From Anaerocolumna sp. MB42-C2 (GTDB taxonomy: Bacteria; Bacillota; Clostridia; Lachnospirales; Lachnospiraceae), in NCBI RefSeq assembly GCF_030913705.1, contig NZ_CP133190.1, positions 4,861,501 through 4,925,500 on the forward strand: a DNA stretch of 64,000 nucleotides, given 5' to 3'. Shown piece by piece: positions 25,093 to 33,912 of the stretch (the first letter of the stretch is position 1; every line of letters begins with the position of its first letter). The notes beneath the pieces were generated by a model. That model was not told the origin of the DNA. It saw only the letters and a program-made list of their open reading frames with translations, and did not search any database. A program made the position numbers and the translations under genes.

Positions 25093-26112
25093 ATGAAAGC
25101 TTTAACGATGCTGGAACCAGGAAAATTAATAATAGAAGATATAGTAAAACCGGAACACTCAGAGGGAGAAGCCCTCATCAAAATGGAGACCTGCGGTATC
25201 TGTGGTTCTGATGTAAGTGCCTACCGCGGAAGTAATCCTACCATGAAATATCCGATACAGGGAATTGGTCATGAAGGAATTGGAACAATTATAGAAATCG
25301 GTGAGAATGAAAAAGGCTTAAAAGCAGGTGACAGGGTTGCCTTAGAACCCTATGTACCGGATTTTACCTGCCATATGTGCAAAATAGGCCGTTATAATAA
25401 CTGTGCAGATTTACATGTACGCGGAGTACATAGAGATGGAATGATGGTTGATTATATATCACATCCTATACAACTGACTCATAAAATACCGGACAGCCTG
25501 GACGTTGTAAAAGCAGCATGTATAGAGCCTTTAACAATCGGACTTCATGGGGCAACCAGAGCAAAAGTTTCAAAAGGTGATAAAGTGGTTGTATTCGGTG
25601 CCGGTACAATAGGTTTGATGGCAGCCTTCGCGTGTATCAGTTACGGTGCGGTTCCCATATTGGTTGATGTATTAAAGGATCGCCTTGATTTTGCAAAAGA
25701 AGTGGGAATTCCATATACCTTTGATTCAAAAGACGGAGGTTTGGTTGAATTTCTGCAGGAAGTAACTGACGGAAAACTTCCTGAAGCTATGATAGACTGT
25801 ACCGGTGCACCGGCAATTCTTGCTGAGATGCATAATTATGTTTGCCATGGCGGCCGGATTGCCTTAGTGGGATGGCCGAAAGGACCGGTAACTATCAATA
25901 CAGTACGTTGTACACAAAAAGAAATCGATATCTATCCTTCCAGAAATTCAGCTAATAAATTTCCAGAATCAATCCAGTTAATCAATTCAGGTTTGGTACC
26001 CGTAGATAAGATGATTACAAAAACAATCGAACTGGCAGATACTGAAAAAGTAATCCAGGATATGATAGCAAATCCCAGCGATTATCTTAAAGTAGTTGTA
26101 AAAATTAATTAG
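25093..26112 (+). CDS. Zinc-dependent alcohol/polyol dehydrogenase (MDR, sorbitol dehydrogenase-like)
   Basis: This 339-residue medium-chain dehydrogenase has catalytic zinc ligands Cys37 (GICGSD), His60 and Glu61 (GHEG). The structural-zinc lobe is reduced, with three cysteines (93, 96, 104), and the Rossmann motif is VFGAGTIGL. Size and pattern fit the sorbitol/threonine dehydrogenase branch. AAAGGGTG precedes the ATG. It is the seventh gene of the operon that begins with the NitT/TauT binding protein, followed after 18 bases by a class II aldolase. It probably oxidises a secondary hydroxyl of the imported compound to a ketose; this is inferred from context. Confidence 0.9.
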   Translation: MKALTMLEPGKLIIEDIVKPEHSEGEALIKMETCGICGSDVSAYRGSNPTMKYPIQGIGHEGIGTIIEIGENEKGLKAGDRVALEPYVPDFTCHMCKIGRYNNCADLHVRGVHRDGMMVDYISHPIQLTHKIPDSLDVVKAACIEPLTIGLHGATRAKVSKGDKVVVFGAGTIGLMAAFACISYGAVPILVDVLKDRLDFAKEVGIPYTFDSKDGGLVEFLQEVTDGKLPEAMIDCTGAPAILAEMHNYVCHGGRIALVGWPKGPVTINTVRCTQKEIDIYPSRNSANKFPESIQLINSGLVPVDKMITKTIELADTEKVIQDMIANPSDYLKVVVKIN

Positions 26113-26130
26113 GATTGCGGGGGTAAAAAA

Positions 26131-26985
26131 ATGTTAACTACTACTAAGCAGATGCTGAAAAAAGCATATGCTGGACATTATGCAGTTCCTGCTATTAATA
26201 CGCAGGGAGGAACGTATGATATGATACGTGCTATCTGTATGGCAGCAGAAGAGATGCATTCTCCAATAATTTTAGCTCATTATACAGCTACAGCTGCCTA
26301 TTCAGGCCATGAGTGGTTTTACCAGACAGCAAAATGGATGGCTGAGCACGTAAATGTGCCGGTAGCGATTCATTTGGACCATGGTAAAAGCATGGAAGAA
26401 TGTGTGCAGATGTTAAAAATTGGGTTTACATCCGTTATGTATGACGGTTCCATATTTGGTGTTGAAGAAAACGCGAAAAATACAAATGAAGTCATAAAGG
26501 TCTGCAATGCTGTTGATATTCCGGTTGAAGCTGAAATCGGGGAGCTTGCCCGGTTAGATGATCAGGGTAACTTAACAGGAAGTTCCAATAAAGCGGACCC
26601 TGACATGGTCAAAAAATATTTAGCATTGTGTCAGCCGGATTCTCTTGCCATCAGTATAGGAAATGCCCATGGATTTTATAAAGGTGAAGTGGATATTGAT
26701 GTGGAGATACTTGAAAAATGCAGGGAATTTACAGATATTCCTTTCGTACTTCATGGGTGTACCGGAATGGATGAAAAACTAATACGCAGATCATTAAACA
26801 GTGGAGTATCGAAAATTAATTTTGGAACTCAGATACGTTATCAATATGTCAAATATGTAGAAGAAGGTATTAGAGAAGGTGTTGATCAGGGGCATGCATG
26901 GAGACTGTCCCAATATGCATCAAATTCCCTTATTGATGATATAAAGAAGATCATAGTATTAGCCGGATCTGAGGGTAAGGCATAA
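26131..26985 (+). CDS. Class II ketose-bisphosphate aldolase (GatY/KbaY/Fba-like)
   Basis: This 284-residue class II aldolase has the zinc/proton-transfer motif HLDHG (Asp83 catalytic, His84 zinc), further zinc ligands in GNAHGFYKG and VLHGCTGM, and KINFGTQIR near the C-terminus. The length matches GatY/KbaY and short FBA enzymes. It is clearly different from the two 385-387-residue aldolases at 28161 and 41684. The reaction would be retro-aldol cleavage of a ketose phosphate to DHAP plus an aldehyde; the aldehyde is not deducible. Last gene of the first operon; a weak hairpin (26993-27033) follows. Confidence 0.9.
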   Translation: MLTTTKQMLKKAYAGHYAVPAINTQGGTYDMIRAICMAAEEMHSPIILAHYTATAAYSGHEWFYQTAKWMAEHVNVPVAIHLDHGKSMEECVQMLKIGFTSVMYDGSIFGVEENAKNTNEVIKVCNAVDIPVEAEIGELARLDDQGNLTGSSNKADPDMVKKYLALCQPDSLAISIGNAHGFYKGEVDIDVEILEKCREFTDIPFVLHGCTGMDEKLIRRSLNSGVSKINFGTQIRYQYVKYVEEGIREGVDQGHAWRLSQYASNSLIDDIKKIIVLAGSEGKA

Positions 26986-26992
26986 GAGAATT

Positions 26993-27033
26993 TATCAATA
27001 GGAAAACTTTCCCATGGAAAATTTTTATTGATA
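26993..27033 (+). terminator. Weak stem-loop after the GatY-like aldolase gene
   Basis: TATCAATA and TATTGATA enclose a second small inverted repeat (TTTCC/GGAAA). There is no proper T tract, so it is at best a partial terminator. Confidence 0.35.
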
Positions 27034-27104
27034 CAGGTATCTAAATGAAGTATGATACTATATATCAAATTAATTAATGTGTTTGGTTTGTAAGGGGATA
27101 ACGT

Positions 27105-28121
27105 ATGAAGAAAAAGAAAGAATTTTCCTATGTTACAAGAGCTGATGTTGCTAAAAAAGCAGGTGTTAGTGTAACCGTAGTATCCTATGTACTTAACAAT
27201 AACCGGTATGTTGACAAAGATAAAAGGGATCGAGTATTAAAAGCGGTAAAAGAATTAAATTATACACCGAATACATTAGCAAGGGCACTTAAGGGAAAGG
27301 GAAGTAAACATATAATATTTATTGTAGAAAATACCTCAAATGAGCGATTTGGAATTCTGGTAGGAGAAATGGATAAGTATGCATATGAGAAGGGTTATGT
27401 TGTAAGTTTGTGTGCAAATCGGAATCAGCCGGAATTAATCCAATCAATTATCAGCAGAAGATTTGACGGTGTTATCATCAGCTCCATCAGTTTTAAAGAT
27501 GAATATATTGAAGAACTTGTAAATGCCGGTATACCTGTAGTAGTTTTGGTATCCAGAGATTATGATTCAGTTGACGGAGTAGCAAAGTTGGATACAGGGC
27601 TTTATCAGGGAGCAAGGGATTGTGTTAAATATTTTTATAATCAGGGCAGAAGGAATATTATTTATATAGACCGTATATCCAACAGAAATCATTTTAGTAC
27701 TATGTCCGATTTTCGTTATCGGGGATTCGTACATCAGATGGAGGAATATGGATTACCCTATGAAAATCATATAATTACCGGATGCGCTTCGGAAGATGAG
27801 TTACGGGATAAACTGGGTGGATATTTAGAAAACCATGCTGTGGATGCCGTTTTAGGAAGAAATGATAAAATGGCATGTGTTGCAATGAATGCAGTAATCA
27901 GCAAAGGTTATAAAGTACCGTCGGAGATTGGTTTTATAGGATTTGATGATTCCAGTGTGTGCCGATTGGTAACACCCACATTAACGTCAGTAAGAATGCA
28001 GGAAGAGAATATAGCTGAGGCGGCAATAAACATGTTATACAGAATGCATACGGAACCGGCGGTTCCCGAAATGGTAAAATTCTCTACGGAGTTGATTATA
28101 AGACATAGTACAGACTCTTAG
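27105..28121 (+). CDS. LacI family transcriptional regulator (1)
   Basis: This 338-residue regulator has the N-terminal LacI HTH (TRADVAKKAGVSVTVVSYVLN), hinge helix ALKGKGSK and the periplasmic-binding-type sensor, ending in IGFIGFDDSSVCRLVTPTLTSVRM. It lies within the island on the same strand as the enzymes, upstream of the long aldolase and PFK genes, so it is probably co-transcribed with at least part of them. It is one of two candidates for the CAAACGTTTG sites at 19337, 30738 and 32908. Inducer unknown, presumably a pathway sugar or sugar phosphate. Confidence 0.92.
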   Translation: MKKKKEFSYVTRADVAKKAGVSVTVVSYVLNNNRYVDKDKRDRVLKAVKELNYTPNTLARALKGKGSKHIIFIVENTSNERFGILVGEMDKYAYEKGYVVSLCANRNQPELIQSIISRRFDGVIISSISFKDEYIEELVNAGIPVVVLVSRDYDSVDGVAKLDTGLYQGARDCVKYFYNQGRRNIIYIDRISNRNHFSTMSDFRYRGFVHQMEEYGLPYENHIITGCASEDELRDKLGGYLENHAVDAVLGRNDKMACVAMNAVISKGYKVPSEIGFIGFDDSSVCRLVTPTLTSVRMQEENIAEAAINMLYRMHTEPAVPEMVKFSTELIIRHSTDS

Positions 28122-28160
28122 CTGCCTGATTTAAACGCAATACAAGAGAGGAGAAAAGTT

Positions 28161-29324
28161 ATGCCTTTGATACCATTACGGCCTTTGTTAGAGGCTACAC
28201 ATAAATATCATTTTGCCCAGGGAGCATTTAATGTTAATGCAATCGCCCAGGCAAAAGCAGTAATAGAAGTTCATGAAATGTTTCGCTCAGCAGCTATTTT
28301 GCAAGGAGCGGATCTTGCAAACGGGTTTATGGGAGGACGCACTGATTTTTTGAATGCTACACTTGAAGATAAAAAGCTTGGAGCTAAGATTATTGCAGAG
28401 GAAGTAAGAAAATGCGGTGAAACTTCGGCAATACCGGTAGTGCTTCACCTGGACCACGGAAAAGATTTTGATTCAGTAAAGGCAGCAATAGAGGGAGGAT
28501 ATACTTCTGTTATGATTGATGGATCTTCCCTGGCTTTCGAACAAAATGTGGAATTGACAAGAGAAGTTGTTAAATATGCACACAAAAGAGGCGTTTCGGT
28601 AGAAGGAGAGCTGGGCGTATTAGCCGGTGTGGAAGATCATGTATTTTCTAAGAATTCAACATATACAAATCCCTTAATGGCCGTAGAGTTTATCCGTAAA
28701 ACGGGAGTAGACTGCCTGGCTATCTCATATGGTACTATGCATGGGGCTTCCAAAGGAAAAGACGTCAAATTAAGAAAAGAAATTGTAATAGCAATTAAGG
28801 AATGCCTGAACCATGAGAATCTGTTCGGAGTCCTGGTATCTCACGGTTCCTCTACCGTTCCCCAATATATCGTTAATGAGATAAATTCCCTTGGCGGAAA
28901 TGTGCAGAATGCATACGGCATATCGGTTGATGAGCTGAAACAGGCTATTCCCTGCGGTATCGGTAAAATCAATGTGGATACGGATATTCGTCTGGCGGTA
29001 ACAAGAAATATGAGGGAGTATTTTCTAAGTTACCCTGAAAAGCAAAAGAGTACTTCCATTGGAGAAATTTATAACCTGCTGGAAGAAAAGAAAGACCAGT
29101 TTGACCCAAGAGTATTCCTTACTCCCATAATGGATACAGTTATGTATGGAACGGTACCTGATGAAGATGTGGCAGCAATTGTAGATTGTATCGAAAGTGG
29201 TGTAAAGGAAGCGGTTGGCGGTTTAATAACGGAATTTGGCTCTTTTGGAAAAGCACCGTTGGTAGAAAATGTTTCATTGGATGAAATGGCAGAACGTTAT
29301 AAGAAGATTGACGCAAATTTATAA
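28161..29324 (+). CDS. Class II fructose-bisphosphate aldolase (long form, copy 1)
   Basis: This 387-residue class II aldolase has HLDHG (Asp98 catalytic, His99 zinc), VEGELGVLAGVEDHVF and VSHGSSTVP, and CGIGKINVDTDIRLAVTRN near residue 275. The C-terminal tail EFGSFGKAPLVENVSLDEM resembles the substrate-closing tail of CbbA-type enzymes. By eye it shares about four of five residues with the gene at 41684, including the start MxxxPLRPLLEAT, so the two are duplicates. AGAGAGGAG precedes the ATG. It lies upstream of the PFK gene and should cleave the phosphofructokinase product. Confidence 0.92.
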   Translation: MPLIPLRPLLEATHKYHFAQGAFNVNAIAQAKAVIEVHEMFRSAAILQGADLANGFMGGRTDFLNATLEDKKLGAKIIAEEVRKCGETSAIPVVLHLDHGKDFDSVKAAIEGGYTSVMIDGSSLAFEQNVELTREVVKYAHKRGVSVEGELGVLAGVEDHVFSKNSTYTNPLMAVEFIRKTGVDCLAISYGTMHGASKGKDVKLRKEIVIAIKECLNHENLFGVLVSHGSSTVPQYIVNEINSLGGNVQNAYGISVDELKQAIPCGIGKINVDTDIRLAVTRNMREYFLSYPEKQKSTSIGEIYNLLEEKKDQFDPRVFLTPIMDTVMYGTVPDEDVAAIVDCIESGVKEAVGGLITEFGSFGKAPLVENVSLDEMAERYKKIDANL

Positions 29325-29422
29325 AATATCTTGTCAGAAAAAAGAATAGGCAATCGAGAAACTATTAATTTTTGCTTGTCTCGCAAGTAGCTATTTCAGA
29401 TAAAATCGTGAGGAAAAAATAT

Positions 29423-30589
29423 ATGAAAAATAATCTATTAATCGTTCATGGAGGAGGTCCAACCGCTGTTATTAATGCTTCTCTTTATGGTGTAATTACA
29501 GAAGCACAAAAAAGCGATAAGATCGATAAGATATATGGAGCAATCGGAGGTTCAGAAGCCATTTTAAATGAAAATTTCCTTGATTTAGGCAAAACAGAGA
29601 AAAATCAGTTGGAATTACTTCTTACGACTCCCGGCTCCGCAATTGGTTCCTCCAGGTATGCGCTGGATCAGAAAGATTATGACCGTATGGTGGATATATT
29701 TAAAAGAAATAACATTAAATATGTTTTGTTTAATGGCGGTAACGGAACAATGGATACCTGCGGAAAGGTCAGCAAAGTCTGCGAAAAAGAAGAAATCTAT
29801 GTCGTTGGAATACCCAAAACCATTGATAATGATATTTCAATTATAGATCACGCGCCGGGTTATGCAAGTGCGGCCAAATATATAGCCGTAACAACAGCCG
29901 AAATAGGACAGGATGTAAAATCACTGCCGATTCATGTATGCGTGATTGAGGCCATGGGACGGAATGCAGGATGGATAACGGCGGCATCCGCACTAGCAAG
30001 ACAGAATAAAAAGGATGCACCTCATCTCATTTATCTTCCGGAAAGACCGTTTGATGAAGAGGAATTTTTAGAAGACGTTAAAAAATTATATGAAAAACTT
30101 GGCGGAGTTGTAGTAGTAGTCAGTGAAGGACTTAAGAATAAGGAGGGTGAATCTATTGTTCCTCCCATCTTTAAATCCGACAGGGCAGTTTATTACGGTG
30201 ATGTAAGTTCACACCTTGCTAATCTGGTAGTAAAGAAACTGGGTATCAAAGCCAGAAATGAAAAACCGGGTATTAGCGGACGGTCTTCCATAGGACTTCA
30301 ATCAGATATTGATCGGGAAGAAGCTATAATAGTGGGAGCAGAAGCCGTAAAAGCTGCATTGGATCATAATACAGGAGTTATGGTAGCAATTAACCGTGTA
30401 CCTGGTGATACCTATCAAATAAAAACCAGTCTGGTTCCTATAGAAGAGGTTATGCTCCATGAAAGAATCCTTCCTGAAAAATATATCAATGAAAGAGGAA
30501 ATGATGTAACACAGGATTTTATCGATTGGTGTAAACCATTAATCGGAGATCAAATAAATAAATTTATCAGTTTTAAGGATGTTTTATAA
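29423..30589 (+). CDS. 6-phosphofructokinase (PfkA superfamily, mixed ATP/PPi signature)
   Basis: This 388-residue phosphofructokinase has GGGPTAVIN at the N-terminus, GGNGTMDT (105-112), the catalytic PKTIDNDI (131-138) and MGRNAGWITA. Family knowledge: residues equivalent to E. coli Gly104 and Gly124 sort ATP (Gly/Gly) from PPi (Asp/Lys) enzymes. Here they are Gly108 and Lys132, the mixed state known from some ATP-dependent group members, so the phosphoryl donor cannot be called. The start at 29423 has GAGGA 8 bases upstream; longer in-frame starts lack one. It follows the aldolase by ~100 bases and ends at a strong terminator. Confidence 0.9.
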   Translation: MKNNLLIVHGGGPTAVINASLYGVITEAQKSDKIDKIYGAIGGSEAILNENFLDLGKTEKNQLELLLTTPGSAIGSSRYALDQKDYDRMVDIFKRNNIKYVLFNGGNGTMDTCGKVSKVCEKEEIYVVGIPKTIDNDISIIDHAPGYASAAKYIAVTTAEIGQDVKSLPIHVCVIEAMGRNAGWITAASALARQNKKDAPHLIYLPERPFDEEEFLEDVKKLYEKLGGVVVVVSEGLKNKEGESIVPPIFKSDRAVYYGDVSSHLANLVVKKLGIKARNEKPGISGRSSIGLQSDIDREEAIIVGAEAVKAALDHNTGVMVAINRVPGDTYQIKTSLVPIEEVMLHERILPEKYINERGNDVTQDFIDWCKPLIGDQINKFISFKDVL

Positions 30590-30612
30590 TTTAAGCTTAC
30601 CCACCTCCCAAA

Positions 30613-30657
30613 AAAACCTCCTGTGCATGGAAAGTTAAAACATGTACAGGAGGTTTT
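30613..30657. terminator. Bidirectional rho-independent terminator
   Basis: AAAACCTCCTG pairs with CAGGAGGTTTT, and the stem continues inward (CATG/CATG with one mismatch pair). The A tract before and T tract after allow it to work for both the PFK gene and the convergent larC-like gene. Confidence 0.9.
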
Positions 30658-30737
30658 ATTCGTAAAGGAGCTTTAAAATAATAGACTTATTTGCCTTTCT
30701 TAAAATATGAAATATTTTAATTTTTATAGCCGGTTAA

Positions 30738-30749
30738 ACAAACGTTTGA
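30738..30749. promoter_or_regulatory. LacI-family operator (site 2)
   Basis: ACAAACGTTTGA carries the same CAAACGTTTG core as sites 1 and 3. The position is unusual: in the convergent gap between the PFK terminator and the larC-like stop codon, so it does not overlap an obvious promoter. It may be an auxiliary site for looping. Confidence 0.55.
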
Positions 30750-30781
30750 GTAAAATCTGGTCTTCTATGATAATTACTTTT

Positions 30782-31597
30782 TTATAATAATTCTTCAATA
30801 ATCATTGCTCGTAAAATACTTGGCTGTTCATATTCCCGTTTTCCTGCCCCTAAACCTGATTTTACTATTTTAAATTCCTTTGGCAATTTATCTTTCGTAC
30901 GAATGGCTGCAGCTATTGCAGCTCCCGTTGGTGTTACTAATTCTCCGTTTATATTTGTAATATGAAGTGGAATATTATAGTCGGCAACAATATTAACTAC
31001 TGCAGGGACAGGAACGGGGAGTTTTCCGCCACGGCATTTAATATGTCCGTTACCGTCATGTAATTCAGTGATGACAACCTCTTTGATGCCAAGATTATCA
31101 AGACAAATAGCGGCTGATACAATATCAACGATAGAATCAATTGCCCCAAGTTCATGAAAGTAGACTTTATCAAGGGGTTTTCCATGAGCTTTTGCCTCAG
31201 CTACGGCATCGATATAAAATATTTTCTTTGCTGTTTTCTTGGCTTCCTCAGAAATATTGGAATTATCAATGATAGCATTAATATCATATAAATTTCGGTT
31301 TTCATGAAAACCAAGTTTGACATGTAAGTGTTCTTGTGATTGTATAGTTAAATTTAAATTATCAGAATTAGCTGATAGCGCATATTCCTCGTCTTTCTCC
31401 AGTATTACATCGAAATCACAGGCTATAAGCCCGGATTTATCCTTTTGACTGATTTTTATTTTATATCCATCAACATTAAGGCTATTAAGGCCATCCCGTA
31501 ATACTTTCTGATCAGCTCCTAAATCAAGCAAAGCGGCTACGGTCATATCACCGCTGATACCGGAATAACATTCTAAATATAAAGTTTTTTCATTCAT
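30782..31597 (-). CDS. LarC N-terminal domain (LarC1-like) nickel-insertion protein
   Basis: The 271-residue product matches the N-terminal half of LarC (LarC1): ECYSGISGDM, HELGAIDSIVDIVSAA, then VPVPAVVNI and ELVTPTGAA, ending GLGAGKREYEQPSILRAMI. LarC inserts nickel into the pincer nucleotide cofactor of LarA. In Lactobacillus plantarum the full protein is made from larC1 and larC2 by ribosomal frameshifting. Here I find no LarC2 in any frame of the 190 bases after the stop, so this is a half protein or a specialised form. The start at 31597 has AGGTG upstream. It is antisense to the enzymes but close to the larA-like gene at 33913. Confidence 0.8.
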   Translation of the reverse strand: MNEKTLYLECYSGISGDMTVAALLDLGADQKVLRDGLNSLNVDGYKIKISQKDKSGLIACDFDVILEKDEEYALSANSDNLNLTIQSQEHLHVKLGFHENRNLYDINAIIDNSNISEEAKKTAKKIFYIDAVAEAKAHGKPLDKVYFHELGAIDSIVDIVSAAICLDNLGIKEVVITELHDGNGHIKCRGGKLPVPVPAVVNIVADYNIPLHITNINGELVTPTGAAIAAAIRTKDKLPKEFKIVKSGLGAGKREYEQPSILRAMIIEELL

Positions 31598-31616
31598 AAT
31601 AACACCTATTGCATAC

Positions 31617-31635
31617 CACCTCTCAGAGAGAGGTG
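31617..31635 (-). promoter_or_regulatory. Stem-loop in the larC-like leader
   Basis: CACCTCTC and GAGAGGTG form a perfect 8-bp stem around AGA, 19 bases upstream of the larC-like start. It may affect translation or mark the 3' end of the upstream LacI transcript. Confidence 0.4.
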
Positions 31636-31774
31636 ATACTGCCATAATAAAAAATTGAAAGAATCTATACCTGGCAGACCTTTCTATACAAAAATTTTCT
31701 TTCAACTTAAATCCATTCCTGTTTTTGATTTCATTATATAACAATATGTTATTTCAATAAGCATTTAAGCTTTT

Positions 31775-32797
31775 TTATTTTTTAGCGGAACAGCTTTCTC
31801 TTGTAATGATTGTAAAAGGCAGCTCTACTTTGATAGGAAGGGTTTTTCCGTTTTCAATACGGTCAATTAATATTTTGGCCGTCATCTTACCCAGTTCCTC
31901 CATTGGTACCCGGATAGTTGTCAACATGGGTGACATATATTGGGCAGTGTCGATATCGTCAATACTGATCAGGGATATATTGCCGGGAATCGTAAATCCT
32001 TTCTCCTTAATTGCTTTCATTGCTCCGATTGCTGTTAAGTCATTGGCACAAAATAATGCTGTAACGTTCTGATCTTTCTTTAGATATTCCTTTACGCCGT
32101 TATAACCGCCCTCTGAAGAAATAGGTGTAACGATAATGTTCTCCCTGAGGACCGGTAATTTCAATTGATTCATAGCATCAAGGTAACCTTGATATCTAAG
32201 TTCTTTATGTTTCTCACCGACATAACCAATAGAAGTATGTCCAAGTTTATGCAGGTAATTAACTGCTGCTATGGAAGCTTGATACCCGTCACAGATAACC
32301 TGGTCAAAGTCAGTATCTATGATATTCAGACCGGTATAAACGACATGTTTATATTGCTTTTTAATAAAATTTAAAAGGTTTTTATCAAATCTTCCAAGAA
32401 CGGCAATTCCGTTTACCTGGTTATTGGTAATTAAATGAAATGTATTGGCGTCATTCATGTCATATGCAGAAAAAGAATACTTGAGAATGTATCCCTGCCT
32501 GAAAGCTTCCTGTTCCAGAGCCCGGGCTATTTGCGAGAAAAAGGGATCATTTAGTGTATCTTTGGAACGGGCAAAAATGCACCCGATGGATTTAACGGGT
32601 ATTAATGAACTACCCGAATCACTTCCTAATTTTAAGTTTCTGGCAGAAGAATTTGGGATATAGTTCGTTTCCCTGATAATTCTCCATATATTATCTTTAA
32701 CCTCTTGACTGGCTACTTTTGTATTACCATGATTTATTACGCGGGAAACCGTAGATACAGAAACTCCGGCTAAATCTGCTATTTCTTTTAAAGTCAT
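31775..32797 (-). CDS. LacI family transcriptional regulator (2)
   Basis: This 340-residue regulator starts MTLKEIADLAGVSVSTVSRVINH, the standard LacI HTH, followed by the hinge SSARNLKLGSD and a sugar-binding domain with ISLISIDDIDTAQYMSPMLTTIRV. It is divergent from the triose-phosphate-isomerase-like and larA-like genes, with operator site 3 (32908) in the shared upstream region, so it is the most direct candidate to bind CAAACGTTTG. The larC-like gene follows on the same strand about 180 bases on. Confidence 0.92.
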   Translation of the reverse strand: MTLKEIADLAGVSVSTVSRVINHGNTKVASQEVKDNIWRIIRETNYIPNSSARNLKLGSDSGSSLIPVKSIGCIFARSKDTLNDPFFSQIARALEQEAFRQGYILKYSFSAYDMNDANTFHLITNNQVNGIAVLGRFDKNLLNFIKKQYKHVVYTGLNIIDTDFDQVICDGYQASIAAVNYLHKLGHTSIGYVGEKHKELRYQGYLDAMNQLKLPVLRENIIVTPISSEGGYNGVKEYLKKDQNVTALFCANDLTAIGAMKAIKEKGFTIPGNISLISIDDIDTAQYMSPMLTTIRVPMEELGKMTAKILIDRIENGKTLPIKVELPFTIITRESCSAKK

Positions 32798-32907
32798 GAG
32801 ATGACCTCCTATAGAAAATTATTCTTATGAAACAGATTTTGAACTTATAGCATATGTCTTTAGTTGTATTATACAAATTATATTATAACATTACGACTGA
32901 ATAATAC

Positions 32908-32919
32908 GCAAACGTTTGT
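32908..32919. promoter_or_regulatory. LacI-family operator (site 3)
   Basis: GCAAACGTTTGT is identical over 12 bases to site 1 at 19337. It sits in the 210-base divergent region between the second LacI gene and the triose-phosphate-isomerase-like gene, a normal place for control of both. Confidence 0.75.
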
Positions 32920-33007
32920 GTAAAAAATGACGAAAATTTGTATGTTTTTAAAAATTCATATGATATCATTAACACATGAAAGCAAGGAAAAAGGAAAGGA
33001 TGAATTT

Positions 33008-33844
33008 ATGAAATACATATACCTGAATTTAAAAAGATTTGATATTCCCACAAAATACGGCGGGGTAAACCGTATTGCCGATCCCAGGGAATGGGGAGAG
33101 TTTATTGTAAGCCATACGCAAAAAGCAGTAAACCTTTATAACAAAAATGAGTTGGAATTTGTTATGTTTCTGCCGGAAGCCCATCTAATCGGAGCAATTA
33201 AGGCTTTAGAAGACGGCAGCAGCCTTGAAATCGGCAGTCAGAGTATTTATCGTGAAGATACGGCTGTTGGTGGTAATTTCGGTGCTTTTACAGCACAGAG
33301 AACAGGTAATGCCATGAAAGCGATCGGCTGTACATCTACTATAATCGGGCATTGCGAAGAAAGAAAAGATAAAACGGGCATTTTAACAGAGGCAGGTATA
33401 ACGGATACCGATGCTGTTAACAGGATTTTAAATAAAGAGATTAAAGCAGCTATTGCAGCAGGACTTAAGGTGTTATACTGCATAGGTGAAAGTATGGATG
33501 AGCAGGTAAATTGGCAGGAAGTATTAAGAAAACAGCTGGAGATCGGCTTGGACGGAGTTGATATGAGCAGGGTTACAATTGCTTACGAACCGATTTGGGC
33601 CATCGGACCAGGGAAAATACCTCCGGATAAAGAATACATAAAGAAGATCGCTAAATTTGTAAAAGAAGTAACAAAAGGATGCCCTGTTGTTTATGGCGGG
33701 GGACTGAAAACAGATAATGCTAATATGTTAGCTTCTATTTCTGAAATCGACGGCGGTTTAATTGCATTAACAAGATTCCAGGGAGAAATTGGTTTCTATC
33801 CGGAGGAGTACTTAGAGATAATTAAAACCTATTTAGGGAAATAA
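33008..33844 (+). CDS. Triose-phosphate isomerase family protein
   Basis: This 278-residue TIM-barrel isomerase has the expected catalytic set: Lys9 in LNLKRF (family motif N-x-K), His115 in IGHCEER and Glu194 in AYEPIWAIG. The phosphate-gripping loop reads GPGKIPPD rather than the common GTGKTATP. It is longer and more divergent than a housekeeping TpiA (~250 residues). The start at 33008 has AAGGAAAGGA upstream. Paralogues of TpiA in catabolic operons can be erythrulose-phosphate isomerases, so triose phosphate is not certain as substrate. The gene ends next to the larA-like reading frame, which implies coupling. Confidence 0.88.
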   Translation: MKYIYLNLKRFDIPTKYGGVNRIADPREWGEFIVSHTQKAVNLYNKNELEFVMFLPEAHLIGAIKALEDGSSLEIGSQSIYREDTAVGGNFGAFTAQRTGNAMKAIGCTSTIIGHCEERKDKTGILTEAGITDTDAVNRILNKEIKAAIAAGLKVLYCIGESMDEQVNWQEVLRKQLEIGLDGVDMSRVTIAYEPIWAIGPGKIPPDKEYIKKIAKFVKEVTKGCPVVYGGGLKTDNANMLASISEIDGGLIALTRFQGEIGFYPEEYLEIIKTYLGK

Positions 33845-33912
33845 TGAACTTAATAAATACTAATTGGGAAACCAGAAGACTGGACAACCAGATAAGAAAG
33901 AGAGGATACATT

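Noticed and set aside
30590..30781. A LarC2 half reached by frameshifting
   Set aside because: Both alternative frames after the larC-like stop were read; one stops within a few codons and the other gives a short basic peptide (KKVIIIEDQILLKRLF) without LarC2 features.
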